From Eudoraea sp. (GTDB taxonomy: Bacteria; Bacteroidota; Bacteroidia; Flavobacteriales; Flavobacteriaceae): DNA of 16,018 nucleotides. Shown here piece by piece: positions 1 through 7,686 of the stretch. The stretch covers positions 1 through 16,018 of the forward strand of contig JABDPH010000020.1 of NCBI GenBank assembly GCA_013042925.1. Reading direction: 5' to 3'. A model generated the notes under the pieces. That model was not told the origin of the DNA and made no database searches. It was given only the letters and a program-made list of their open reading frames with translations. Every line of letters begins with the position of its first letter. Positions within the stretch are counted from its first letter, which is position 1. The translations under genes and the position numbers were made by a program.

Positions 1-961
1 GATAAGTTCCACTTTCAATTCCACCTCTGGCTGCATATTCCCATTCAGCTTCTGTAGGTAATCTGAAACCGTTAACAAATTGTCTGCCTCTGCTCTTCTG
101 GTCATCATTTTTAAATTTCGTCCTCCAGTTACAAAATGCCTGGGCCTGTTGCCAGGAAACACCAACAACCGGATAATCACTATAGGCATCGTGCCAGAAA
201 TAGTCGTTGTGCATTGGTTCGTTATAGGAATACTGAAAGTCTCTTATCCAAACAGTTGTATCGGGATATATCTCCAATTCCTCGTGCTTAATAAAATCCT
301 TTCTTCTGGCATCTCTCGAACGAGCCGCGGCTTCAATGTCCATCCAGCTGTATTTGTATTTTAATTTTGTAACGTCTATAGTCCGTTGACCGTTATACGA
401 TTCCTCTTCGGGAATATATATTGAATCCATTATTTCTGTGTAGTATTCATCTGGGTATTCCGAAGTATCCCAGATTAAATCCTCATCTCTATTTAATCCT
501 CTCCCTTCATATCCGGTCTCACCCATGCCAGAATAATTATCCAACATATATTTGTCATAGGTAGACATATTAGTAGTATCTGCATCTTTAAATGCATAAT
601 CACCAATACCTTCATCTTCAGGACCCATTCCCAGTTCATCAGCCAGGATTGCCAACTTTGTTCTTACAATGGAATCTTTTACCCATTCTACAAATTGACG
701 ATATTCACTGTTAGTTATTTCCGTATCATCCATATAAAAAGATCGTACGGTAACAGTTTTAGTTGGAGCGTTCAGAACTTTTCCCATGTCTTCCTCACTT
801 TTACCCATGATAAATGATCCTCTTGGGATCAGTTCCATTCCATAAGGTTTTTCCGGATACCACTTTTTACCTTGGACTCCGACTAGTTCTCCTTTTGTTT
901 TAGACCCACAGCTTGTGAGCAAAAAAACAAACGCTATAGATAATAACAATAGCTTCTTCAT
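1..961 (-). CDS. gldK: GldK, type IX secretion / gliding motility lipoprotein (3' end missing)
   Basis: Reading leftwards from the ATG at 961, 320 codons are open to the window edge, so the C-terminus is missing. The product starts with a lipoprotein signal peptide (hydrophobic residues 4-16, lipobox LTSC with Cys18). A formylglycine-generating-enzyme-like (FGE/sulfatase-modifying) fold follows: YGMELIPRGSFIMG at about 40-53, FYMDDTEITNSEYRQF at about 75-90, YPVVGVSWQQAQAFCNW at about 263-279 and FRLPTEAEWEYAARGG at 299-314. An acidic, Tyr-rich insert lies at about 105-205. This combination is characteristic of GldK/PorK. GldK is known to form, with GldN, a periplasmic ring attached to the outer membrane in the type IX secretion system. 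It is thought to have a structural role, not an enzymatic one. The gene follows the arginase-like gene by 116 bp. gldL, gldM and gldN would be expected beyond the left edge. No Shine-Dalgarno is seen. Confidence 0.93.
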   Translation of the reverse strand, partial: MKKLLLLSIAFVFLLTSCGSKTKGELVGVQGKKWYPEKPYGMELIPRGSFIMGKSEEDMGKVLNAPTKTVTVRSFYMDDTEITNSEYRQFVEWVKDSIVRTKLAILADELGMGPEDEGIGDYAFKDADTTNMSTYDKYMLDNYSGMGETGYEGRGLNRDEDLIWDTSEYPDEYYTEIMDSIYIPEEESYNGQRTIDVTKLKYKYSWMDIEAAARSRDARRKDFIKHEELEIYPDTTVWIRDFQYSYNEPMHNDYFWHDAYSDYPVVGVSWQQAQAFCNWRTKFKNDDQKSRGRQFVNGFRLPTEAEWEYAARGGIESGTY

Positions 962-1077
962 ACTTTAGGTTAAATTTCGATTAAGACTATAAACAGTATT
1001 CACAATTATTATTCTCTAAAACTGCATTTTGAATAATTTATTGTATAAAACAGTCTATCCTTTAAAATAATTTAATG

Positions 1078-2235
1078 TTAGTTAAAACCTTTCTTATAGG
1101 CCTTGAACCACCTTTCGGGAATATTTTGATTACATGCGTCTAAATAGTCCTGTTCAGTGCATGGTAATAACGCAGGTGAATTTATTTTATTATGTGAAGA
1201 TAAAATTGATGGAATCTCAACCCACCACCTTTCCGTAAGCAAACTTTTATAAAAAATTAATTGCTCGGTTTCTGTGGGTACATTAAACTTATTGAAGTCT
1301 TTGCTTTTTTCACTTGGTATTTCTTTTATTCTGAAGTTGTAGCCCTCTATAAAATACCATATAATCTGTGCAATTAATTGAAAGGACTGAACAGTATTCT
1401 CACTTTCATATATACCAAATATCGCAACAGTGTCACTCATACCAGCATATCTGGCTATCGCACATATTTCTCTCCCATTGAATCCATTTGGTGAAAAATT
1501 CTTGGACCCGCCCATATCCCCGGCTTTAATTGCCCGGGCATCAAGGCTTACGATATGTGCATTTCTCAAAACAGGTTCTGCCAGCGAAATGTCTGAAGAT
1601 ATTTCTCCCAGGCGGTATGCATCAAAAAACAAACGGTCCATGAGATCTATTTCTTCCTGGGCATTAAAATAGCTCTGATAACCAATATTTGAGAAGTTGA
1701 AAAGATTGTTTGGCTTATCGGTAATTATTTTACTCATATAGGAATGTGAAGAAATAAGCTCCTCATCTGCACCGAAATCGAACCTGCTGTCTATTGACAC
1801 CAGATTTACCATGTCCTTTATTTTATCGAAGGCCCTATAGGTAGGGTAAGTAATATCCTGAGTGGCCCCAATAATTATAGGAATAACATTTTCTTCAAGT
1901 AATTCGGCTACAATTTCCTTTACCACAAAATATGTATCCTCAACTGATTCTCCCTCTTCTATATCACCGAGATCCACGAAAACTGAATTCCAATTACCCA
2001 ACATTAGCTTATAAATCTGATTTCTGATCTCAGTAGTATCCAGACGTTCTGTCTTCTTTTCAAATGCATTTCTGGACTCCAGAACACCCATTAAGGCAAA
2101 AGAAGCATTGGCTAAAACGGGTAACCCATTTTTCTCGGTATGCTTATTAATATTCCTGCCAAGGGATTGCGGTGGTAATAGCTCACAATGTGCAAGGGCT
2201 ATTTCATCTACTGGAAGTAAAAAATCGAATGCCAT
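1078..2235 (-). CDS. Arginase/formimidoylglutamase-fold protein with degenerate metal site
   Basis: The protein is arginase/agmatinase/HutG-like, about 385 residues, and would be annotated as formimidoylglutamase by homology. The fold is recognisable, but the metal-binding motifs are altered. With residues numbered from an upstream TTG at 2247, the usual GGDHS is GATQD (127-131), the usual DAHAD is DSRFD (153-157), and the usual D-x-D of the third motif is SLDARA (234-239). Three of six canonical manganese ligands are therefore replaced: His by Gln130, His by Arg155, and Asp by Ala237. A true arginase or HutG activity is doubtful. I prefer the ATG at 2235 as start, because the peptide there (MAFDFLLPV) begins the conserved-looking part. 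The TTG at 2247 would add four residues. The gene begins 15 bp after the topA stop, so co-transcription with topA is likely, and gldK follows. No signal peptide is seen, so it is probably cytoplasmic. The fold is firm; the function is unknown. Confidence 0.88.
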   Translation of the reverse strand: MAFDFLLPVDEIALAHCELLPPQSLGRNINKHTEKNGLPVLANASFALMGVLESRNAFEKKTERLDTTEIRNQIYKLMLGNWNSVFVDLGDIEEGESVEDTYFVVKEIVAELLEENVIPIIIGATQDITYPTYRAFDKIKDMVNLVSIDSRFDFGADEELISSHSYMSKIITDKPNNLFNFSNIGYQSYFNAQEEIDLMDRLFFDAYRLGEISSDISLAEPVLRNAHIVSLDARAIKAGDMGGSKNFSPNGFNGREICAIARYAGMSDTVAIFGIYESENTVQSFQLIAQIIWYFIEGYNFRIKEIPSEKSKDFNKFNVPTETEQLIFYKSLLTERWWVEIPSILSSHNKINSPALLPCTEQDYLDACNQNIPERWFKAYKKGFN

Positions 2236-2250
2236 ATGGGTAAGCAAATC

Positions 2251-4725
2251 TTAGGTTTTCTTGGTCTTTTTTGATGGTTTTTTCTTTTCGAGCAATGCTT
2301 GTGCATCTTTCAGCGAGATTTTGGCAGCATCTACATCTTTGGCAATTTCTACCTTGGTCTTTCCTTTAATAATATTATGCCTCCCCCATCGCGCTTTTTC
2401 AATTCGGATGCCCTCATCAGTCCATTCCTTGACAAGCTTTTCCGCCTCTTTTTGTTTTTTATTTTCTATCAATTCAATGATATCAGCCTGAGTAAGGTTA
2501 TCAAAATCATACTTCTTGTTGACGTTTATGAACATACCATCCCATTTGATAAAAGGTCCAAAACGTCCTTTGCCTTTGGTAACATCTTTATTTTCATAAA
2601 CCGCTATAGGAGCATCTGCTTTTTGTTTTTCCCGAATTAATTCTTTTGCCCTTTCTAAATCAACATCAAAAGCACTTTCGCCTTTGTCCAGAGATACAAA
2701 TTTTTTGCCGAATCTAACATAAGGGCCATATCTTCCAACATTGGCCTCTACTTCTTCTCCTTCAAATACCCCTAATTTTCTGGGTAATTGGAAAAGCTCC
2801 ATTGCCTCCTCATAGGTAATTGTATTGAGGGATTGTTCCGGGAGCAAACTCGCAAATAATGGTTTGTCTTCTTCTTCTACCGTACCAATTTGTACCATAG
2901 GACCAAATCGTCCCAAACGAACTGCAACTTGTCTTCCCGATTTTGGATCTGTGCCCAGGACACGTTCTCCGCTTGCACGCAGAGCATTCTCTTCAACATC
3001 AAGTACATTGGGGTGAAAATCCTGGTAAAACTCTTTCAATACTTTTTGCCAATCTTCCTGACCTTCTGCAATTTCATCAAAATCTTTCTCCACCTTGGCG
3101 GTAAAATTATAATCCAAAATATGTGCAAAATGATTCACCAAAAAATCATTGACGATCATCCCAATATCCGTGGGGACTAATTTTCCTTTATCAGAACCAA
3201 TTAATTCAGTTAATGATTTTTCTTCAACTTGATCTGATTTCAATAATAGTTGTGAATACCTTCTTTCTTCACCTTCAATACTCCCCTTTTCAACATAACC
3301 TCTATTTTGAATAGTAGATATTGTTGGTGCATAGGTAGAGGGTCTTCCTATACCCAGTTCCTCTAATTTCTTTACCAATGTTGCCTCCGTATATCTATAA
3401 GGAGGTCTTGTGAATCGTTCTGTTGCCGTTATATAATTATAGAATAACTGATCCCCGGTTTTCATTGCCGGAAGCAACCCTTCCTGCTCTTCGGCTATAT
3501 CCTCTTCGTCTTTGCCCTCAAGATAGACTTTTAAAAATCCATCAAATTTAATGACTTCACCATTCGCGGTAAATTGTTCCTGATAGGAGTTGGTCTTTAT
3601 TTTTACATTAGTACGTTCTAATTCTGCGTCGCTCATTTGTGAGGCAAGCGTACGCTTCCAAATCAATTCATATAATTTAGACTGATCTCTCTCCAATGAG
3701 GGAGATTGTAAATTCATATCCGTGGGCCGTATGGCCTCATGCGCCTCTTGAGCTCCTTTGGATTTGCCTTTGTAATTTCTGACTTTGCTATACTTCTCAC
3801 CATAATTCTTAATGATAGTGTCTTTTGCAGCCCCAATTGCCTCCCCAGATAGATTTACACTGTCTGTCCTCATATACGTGATGAGACCAGCTTCATACAA
3901 ACGCTGGGCAACCTGCATTGTTCTTGCTACTGAAAAATACAACTTACGTGATGCCTCTTGTTGCAAAGTAGAAGTTGTGAAAGGTGCCGCCGGGGATTTT
4001 TTAGCAAGTTTTTTATCCAGGCTTGCAACGTTAAAAAGAGCCCCTGCATTTTTATTTAAAAATTGAAGCGCCTCTTCTTTTGTTTGAAAGTTCTTTCCAA
4101 GTTTTGCCCCAAATACATTCCCATTCTCCGTTTTAAATTCCGCCACTACCCTATAGGAAGCTTCCGGTTTAAAAACATCAATGTCGCGTTCCCTTTCAAC
4201 AATTAATCGAACTGCCACTGACTGAACCCTTCCTGCAGATAACCCTGGTTTAATTTTTTTCCAAAGAACCGGTGATAGCTCATACCCAACCAGTCTGTCC
4301 AAAACTCTTCTTGCCTGTTGTGCGTTTACCAGGTTGTAATTTATTTCTCTGGGGTTTTCAATTGCCTTTTGGATAGCCGACTTGGTAATGGAATTAAATA
4401 CAATTCTTTTAGTTCTGGATCGATCAAGGTTTAGCGTTTCGGCCAAATGCCAGGAAATGGCTTCTCCTTCACGGTCTTCATCACTCGCCAGCCATATTGT
4501 GTCTGCTTTTTTTGCAAGTTCCTTTAACTTTTTTACCACAGGTTTCTTCTCCTGGTCTACAATATATTTTGGTTTAAAATCATTTTCAACATCAACTCCA
4601 AGTTCTTTGGAAGGAAGATCTGCTATATGTCCAAAACTAGATTCAACTTTATAATCTTTCCCCAGAAATTTCTCTATTGTTTTAGCCTTTGCAGGCGACT
4701 CTACGATTACTAAATTCTTAGCCAT
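2251..4725 (-). CDS. topA: DNA topoisomerase I (type IA)
   Basis: This 824-residue enzyme relaxes negatively supercoiled DNA through a transient 5'-phosphotyrosine link. The TOPRIM domain occupies about 1-115, with Glu9 in VIVESPAKAKT and the acidic DxDxE triad at D82, D84 and E86. The catalytic tyrosine is Tyr284 in GLITYMRTDSVNLS. Conserved GRPSTYAPTI and YTEATLVKKLEELGIG stretches are in the central part. The C-terminus (about 610-810) has no C4 zinc fingers. It carries four repeats of the Topo_C_Rpt type, seen as GRFGPMVQ, GRYGPYVRFGKKF, GRFGPFIKWDGMFI and ARWGRHNIIKG, and a Lys-rich tail ending KKPSKKTKKT. I find no cysteine in the whole protein. The start ATG at 4725 gives MAKNLVIVES, the canonical N-terminus. 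It is the first gene of a probable topA / arginase-like / (gldK) minus-strand unit. Confidence 0.97.
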   Translation of the reverse strand: MAKNLVIVESPAKAKTIEKFLGKDYKVESSFGHIADLPSKELGVDVENDFKPKYIVDQEKKPVVKKLKELAKKADTIWLASDEDREGEAISWHLAETLNLDRSRTKRIVFNSITKSAIQKAIENPREINYNLVNAQQARRVLDRLVGYELSPVLWKKIKPGLSAGRVQSVAVRLIVERERDIDVFKPEASYRVVAEFKTENGNVFGAKLGKNFQTKEEALQFLNKNAGALFNVASLDKKLAKKSPAAPFTTSTLQQEASRKLYFSVARTMQVAQRLYEAGLITYMRTDSVNLSGEAIGAAKDTIIKNYGEKYSKVRNYKGKSKGAQEAHEAIRPTDMNLQSPSLERDQSKLYELIWKRTLASQMSDAELERTNVKIKTNSYQEQFTANGEVIKFDGFLKVYLEGKDEEDIAEEQEGLLPAMKTGDQLFYNYITATERFTRPPYRYTEATLVKKLEELGIGRPSTYAPTISTIQNRGYVEKGSIEGEERRYSQLLLKSDQVEEKSLTELIGSDKGKLVPTDIGMIVNDFLVNHFAHILDYNFTAKVEKDFDEIAEGQEDWQKVLKEFYQDFHPNVLDVEENALRASGERVLGTDPKSGRQVAVRLGRFGPMVQIGTVEEEDKPLFASLLPEQSLNTITYEEAMELFQLPRKLGVFEGEEVEANVGRYGPYVRFGKKFVSLDKGESAFDVDLERAKELIREKQKADAPIAVYENKDVTKGKGRFGPFIKWDGMFINVNKKYDFDNLTQADIIELIENKKQKEAEKLVKEWTDEGIRIEKARWGRHNIIKGKTKVEIAKDVDAAKISLKDAQALLEKKKPSKKTKKT

Positions 4726-4744
4726 TCATCAGTTTTTGAAAAAA

Positions 4745-4752
4745 CAAAAGTA
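4745..4752 (-). promoter_or_regulatory. Candidate -7 box of the topA promoter
   Basis: On the minus strand this reads TACTTTTG, a match to the Bacteroidota -7 consensus TAnnTTTG, 19 bp upstream of the topA ATG. No clear TTTG -33 box is found at the usual distance of about 19-21 bp, so support is modest. A start site a few bases downstream would give a very short leader. Confidence 0.35.
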
Positions 4753-4798
4753 TATCAAATTTTTTATTTGGTGTTTTCGCCCTATATCGAAACACAAA

Positions 4799-4825
4799 AA
4801 AACATCCCTAAATATGGGATGTTTT
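4799..4825 (-). terminator. Intrinsic terminator of the LVIVD-repeat gene
   Basis: The arms AAAACATCCC (4799-4808) and GGGATGTTTT (4816-4825) pair over 10 bp around a 7-nt loop. On the minus strand the hairpin is followed by a T run (the plus-strand A run at 4796-4800). It lies about 20 bp after the stop of the lipoprotein gene ending at 4845. It separates that gene from topA. Confidence 0.85.
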
Positions 4826-4844
4826 CTTTAAAAACCGAAAGAAT

Positions 4845-6074
4845 TTAGTTTAGATTCATAGAACTTATCAGTTCAATATCATTATCTAAATATCTATATT
4901 GGTGCAAGATTTCATCCCCTATCATTATCAAAGATTCATTCATTGGAATAACATCAAAAGTGATAATATTTTCATAATGATTTAAGGATACAAGATTTTC
5001 AATATCTGTTTTGTCATAGATCTTAAGACCCGATTTTCCGTCACAGATAAATAATTTGTTGTCTTTTATTCCCAACCCGTAAGGTTCGTCCATTGCATAG
5101 GATGTAGAAAGTACTGGGGAAGTCAGATCGGAAATATCAACAATAAACAAACCGCTTTCAGTTGCACCGCAATTATTACCCCCTCGCAAGGTAACATATG
5201 CATAATCTCCATCGACTACCACTGGGTCACAAGCAGTACCGTGCTGAAATTCTGAAATAAATGTTGGTGTAGCGGGAGAACTTATATCATATATATACAT
5301 CCCACGCATACTTCCCAGAAACAAATTATTCCCTCTGTTAAAAATAGTTTCAATATCGAATCCTGCATAAACATCTTCGAGGTTCCTTGGATTTTCCAAA
5401 TCACTGATATCAAATACTTTAATTGTATGACTGTCTACGGCATACAAATAATCGTTAACAATTTTAAATCGCGCCAATGAACCCCCTTGTCCAACCTGGA
5501 CATCATTAACAGCTTCAGCCAGGAAAATCTGATCGTCAAATCTATTATTCACTTCAGAGATTAATCTGCTCTCAATCTTGACATCCCATCCTACCAAAAT
5601 TTCATTTTCATAATCTATTCCATCATATTCATAAATATCAGCAATTGGCCAAACTATATTATCTCGCAAGACATCCTCTAGCCGGTTTACAATTCTAATA
5701 GCATTAATTTCGGAAATGTCTAATACCATAAGGTCTGTTAAACTATCCGCGTAAAGGAAATTTCCTTTAATTGAAATATCTACATTACCCGCTATTTTTA
5801 TAAAGGAAACTTTTTGTGGTGACGCTGGGTCACTATTATCTATAACATGCACTCCTTTGTACTTGTCATTTACAAAAATATAGTTCTCATAGGCATAGAT
5901 CTTACCTGATTCATTTATAGGTCTCGGGGCAACGATATCCACACTGTTCTTAAAATCCTCCAAACTCATTGTAATTGGCGTAGCCACTAGATAATCAGCA
6001 AAATCGCCTTCTTCTTTCTTGTCACAGGATACTAAACCTACGACAACGAGCAGAGTAATAATACATTTTTTCAT
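4845..6074 (-). CDS. LVIVD-repeat beta-propeller lipoprotein
   Basis: The product is a 409-residue predicted lipoprotein. The N-terminus MKKCIITLLVVVGLVSC has a short hydrophobic stretch and a lipobox ending at Cys17, followed by the acidic linker DKKEEGDF. The rest is made of LVIVD-type repeats, each a strand pair with an h-h-D-h-S/T-D pattern: GVHVIDNSDPASP, DLMVLDISEINA, TIKVFDISDLENP, GMYIYDISSPATP, GLFIVDISDLTSP and GLKIYDKTDIEN. Such repeats are known to be common in secreted or surface proteins of Bacteroidota and are thought to build a beta-propeller. The ligand is unknown. The gene stands alone between topA and the divergent miaB operon, with its own terminator, so its neighbours give no hint of function. 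An enzyme role is unlikely, since no catalytic motif is visible. Confidence 0.88.
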   Translation of the reverse strand: MKKCIITLLVVVGLVSCDKKEEGDFADYLVATPITMSLEDFKNSVDIVAPRPINESGKIYAYENYIFVNDKYKGVHVIDNSDPASPQKVSFIKIAGNVDISIKGNFLYADSLTDLMVLDISEINAIRIVNRLEDVLRDNIVWPIADIYEYDGIDYENEILVGWDVKIESRLISEVNNRFDDQIFLAEAVNDVQVGQGGSLARFKIVNDYLYAVDSHTIKVFDISDLENPRNLEDVYAGFDIETIFNRGNNLFLGSMRGMYIYDISSPATPTFISEFQHGTACDPVVVDGDYAYVTLRGGNNCGATESGLFIVDISDLTSPVLSTSYAMDEPYGLGIKDNKLFICDGKSGLKIYDKTDIENLVSLNHYENIITFDVIPMNESLIMIGDEILHQYRYLDNDIELISSMNLN

Positions 6075-6170
6075 AGCTTGATTGTTTTAATAATCGTATT
6101 GGGTTGTATTAAATGAGATACTTGTTTTGAATTCCAGTTGCGTAAATTTTGTTAAATAATTAACTGTCAA

Positions 6171-6203
6171 TTTGTCACTAGTATGCAGAATGTATTATCT
6201 TTG
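6171..6203 (+). promoter_or_regulatory. Promoter of the miaB operon (Bacteroidota type)
   Basis: A -33 box TTTG (6171-6174) and a -7 box TATCTTTG (6196-6203, fitting TAnnTTTG) are separated by 21 bp, within the spacing known for flavobacterial housekeeping promoters. Transcription would start near 6210, giving a leader of about 30 nt before the miaB ATG at 6239. Two TGTCA words spaced 8 bp apart (6165-6169, 6173-6177) overlap the -33 region; their meaning is unknown. Confidence 0.7.
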
Positions 6204-6238
6204 CAGACTGTCTGAGAGATCGAGGAAGATACAATAGA

Positions 6239-7684
6239 ATGGAGAAAATTATTGAAGAAAAAAATCAGGGCACTGCCCTTACCCTGGAAAAAGATCAGAA
6301 AAACACCCGTAATTTATATATAGAAAGCTACGGTTGTCAAATGAATTTTTCGGATAGCGAAATCGTTGCTTCCATCTTGGCTCAAGAAGGGTTTAATACC
6401 ACGACCTCTTTGGAAGAAGCAGACCTTGTTTTGGTAAACACATGTTCTATTCGGGAAAAAGCTGAGCTTACCGTAAGAAAGAGACTTGAAAAGTTTAATG
6501 CTGTTAAAAAGAACAGACCTCATATTAAAGTTGGGGTATTGGGATGCATGGCAGAAAGACTTAAAAGCAAATTGTTGGAAGAAGAACGGATTGTAGATAT
6601 GGTGGTTGGTCCTGATGCCTATAAGGATCTGCCAAATCTTATCCAGGAAATAGATGAGGGAAGGAATGCAGTTAATGTTATACTCTCCAAGGATGAAACC
6701 TACGGGGATGTAGCTCCTGTAAGATTAAATTCAAATGGTATAACGGCTTTTGTGTCCATAACACGGGGCTGTGATAATATGTGTACTTTTTGTGTAGTAC
6801 CATTTACCAGAGGCAGGGAACGCAGCCGGGATCCTCAATCAATTGTTCATGAAGTAAATGAACTCTGGGAAAAAGGATATAGGGAAGTAACCTTACTAGG
6901 GCAGAATGTAGATAGTTATTTGTGGTATGGTGGGGGATTAAAAAAAGATTTTGATGCGGCCTCTGCTATACAGAAAGCCACTGCAGTGAATTTTGCCAAT
7001 TTACTAGCGTTAGTTGCCGAAGCTCAACCTAAAATGAGGATTCGATTTTCCACTTCAAATCCTCAGGATATGACTCTTGATGTTATTGAAACTATGGCTA
7101 ATTTCAAAAATATCTGTAATTATATCCACTTGCCAGTTCAGAGTGGAAGTGATAGAATATTAAAGGCAATGAATAGGTTGCACACCAGAGAAGAATATTT
7201 TGAATTAATAGATAACATAAGAAAGATTATACCGGACTGCGCCATAAGTCAGGATATTATAACGGGCTTCCCAACGGAAACCGAGGAAGATCATCAGGAT
7301 ACTCTGTCTTTAATGGAATACGTTAAATATGATTTTGGTTTTATGTTTGCTTATTCTGAACGTCCGGGTACTTTGGCAGCCAGGAAACTCGTGGATGATA
7401 TCCCTGAGAAAGTAAAAAAAAGAAGGTTAAGCGAGGTTATTGATCTGCAATTAAAGCATAGTTTACTCAGAACAAAACAACATTTAGGTAGGGTTGAAGA
7501 AGTCCTCATTGAAGGAACATCAAAAAAATCCGAATTACAATGGATGGGTAGGAATTCTCAGAATACAGTGGTGGTTTTTCCCAAAGAGAATTATTCTGTT
7601 GGAGAATTTGTAATGGTACGAGTAGAAGATTGTACCTCCGCAACCTTGTTAGGTAAAGCGGTTGGTTATTCTGAAAACAATTAA
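6239..7684 (+). CDS. miaB: tRNA-2-methylthio-N6-dimethylallyladenosine synthase MiaB
   Basis: MiaB is a radical-SAM methylthiotransferase that converts i6A37 to ms2i6A37 in tRNAs reading UNN codons, in the cytoplasm. The 481 residues show the expected order. The N-terminal UPF0004/MTTase domain has cluster cysteines Cys33 ([13 protein letters not shown]), Cys69 ([10 protein letters not shown]) and Cys103 (GVLGCMAER). The radical-SAM domain has Cys178, Cys182 and Cys185 ([22 protein letters not shown]), binding the SAM-cleaving 4Fe-4S cluster. A C-terminal TRAM domain covers about 415-478. [19 protein letters not shown] and [11 protein letters not shown] are typical family blocks. The family is usually about 440-480 residues long, so the gene is complete. 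It is the first gene of the operon, and the next gene starts 2 bp after its stop. Confidence 0.97.
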   Translation: MEKIIEEKNQGTALTLEKDQKNTRNLYIESYGCQMNFSDSEIVASILAQEGFNTTTSLEEADLVLVNTCSIREKAELTVRKRLEKFNAVKKNRPHIKVGVLGCMAERLKSKLLEEERIVDMVVGPDAYKDLPNLIQEIDEGRNAVNVILSKDETYGDVAPVRLNSNGITAFVSITRGCDNMCTFCVVPFTRGRERSRDPQSIVHEVNELWEKGYREVTLLGQNVDSYLWYGGGLKKDFDAASAIQKATAVNFANLLALVAEAQPKMRIRFSTSNPQDMTLDVIETMANFKNICNYIHLPVQSGSDRILKAMNRLHTREEYFELIDNIRKIIPDCAISQDIITGFPTETEEDHQDTLSLMEYVKYDFGFMFAYSERPGTLAARKLVDDIPEKVKKRRLSEVIDLQLKHSLLRTKQHLGRVEEVLIEGTSKKSELQWMGRNSQNTVVVFPKENYSVGEFVMVRVEDCTSATLLGKAVGYSENN

Positions 7685-7686
7685 GC

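Noticed and set aside
80..364. 94-codon plus-strand ORF
   Set aside because: It lies entirely antisense to gldK, whose frame is unbroken and has clear FGE-like motifs. No known protein features.
2236..2247. TTG at 2247 as the start of the arginase-like gene
   Set aside because: An ATG 12 bp downstream gives a more typical N-terminus; the TTG cannot be excluded but has no supporting ribosome-binding signal.
6151..6164. Imperfect dyad GTTAA-N4-TTAAC in the LVIVD/miaB intergenic region
   Set aside because: Five-base A-T-rich arms occur by chance in such sequence, and no matching copy was noticed elsewhere.
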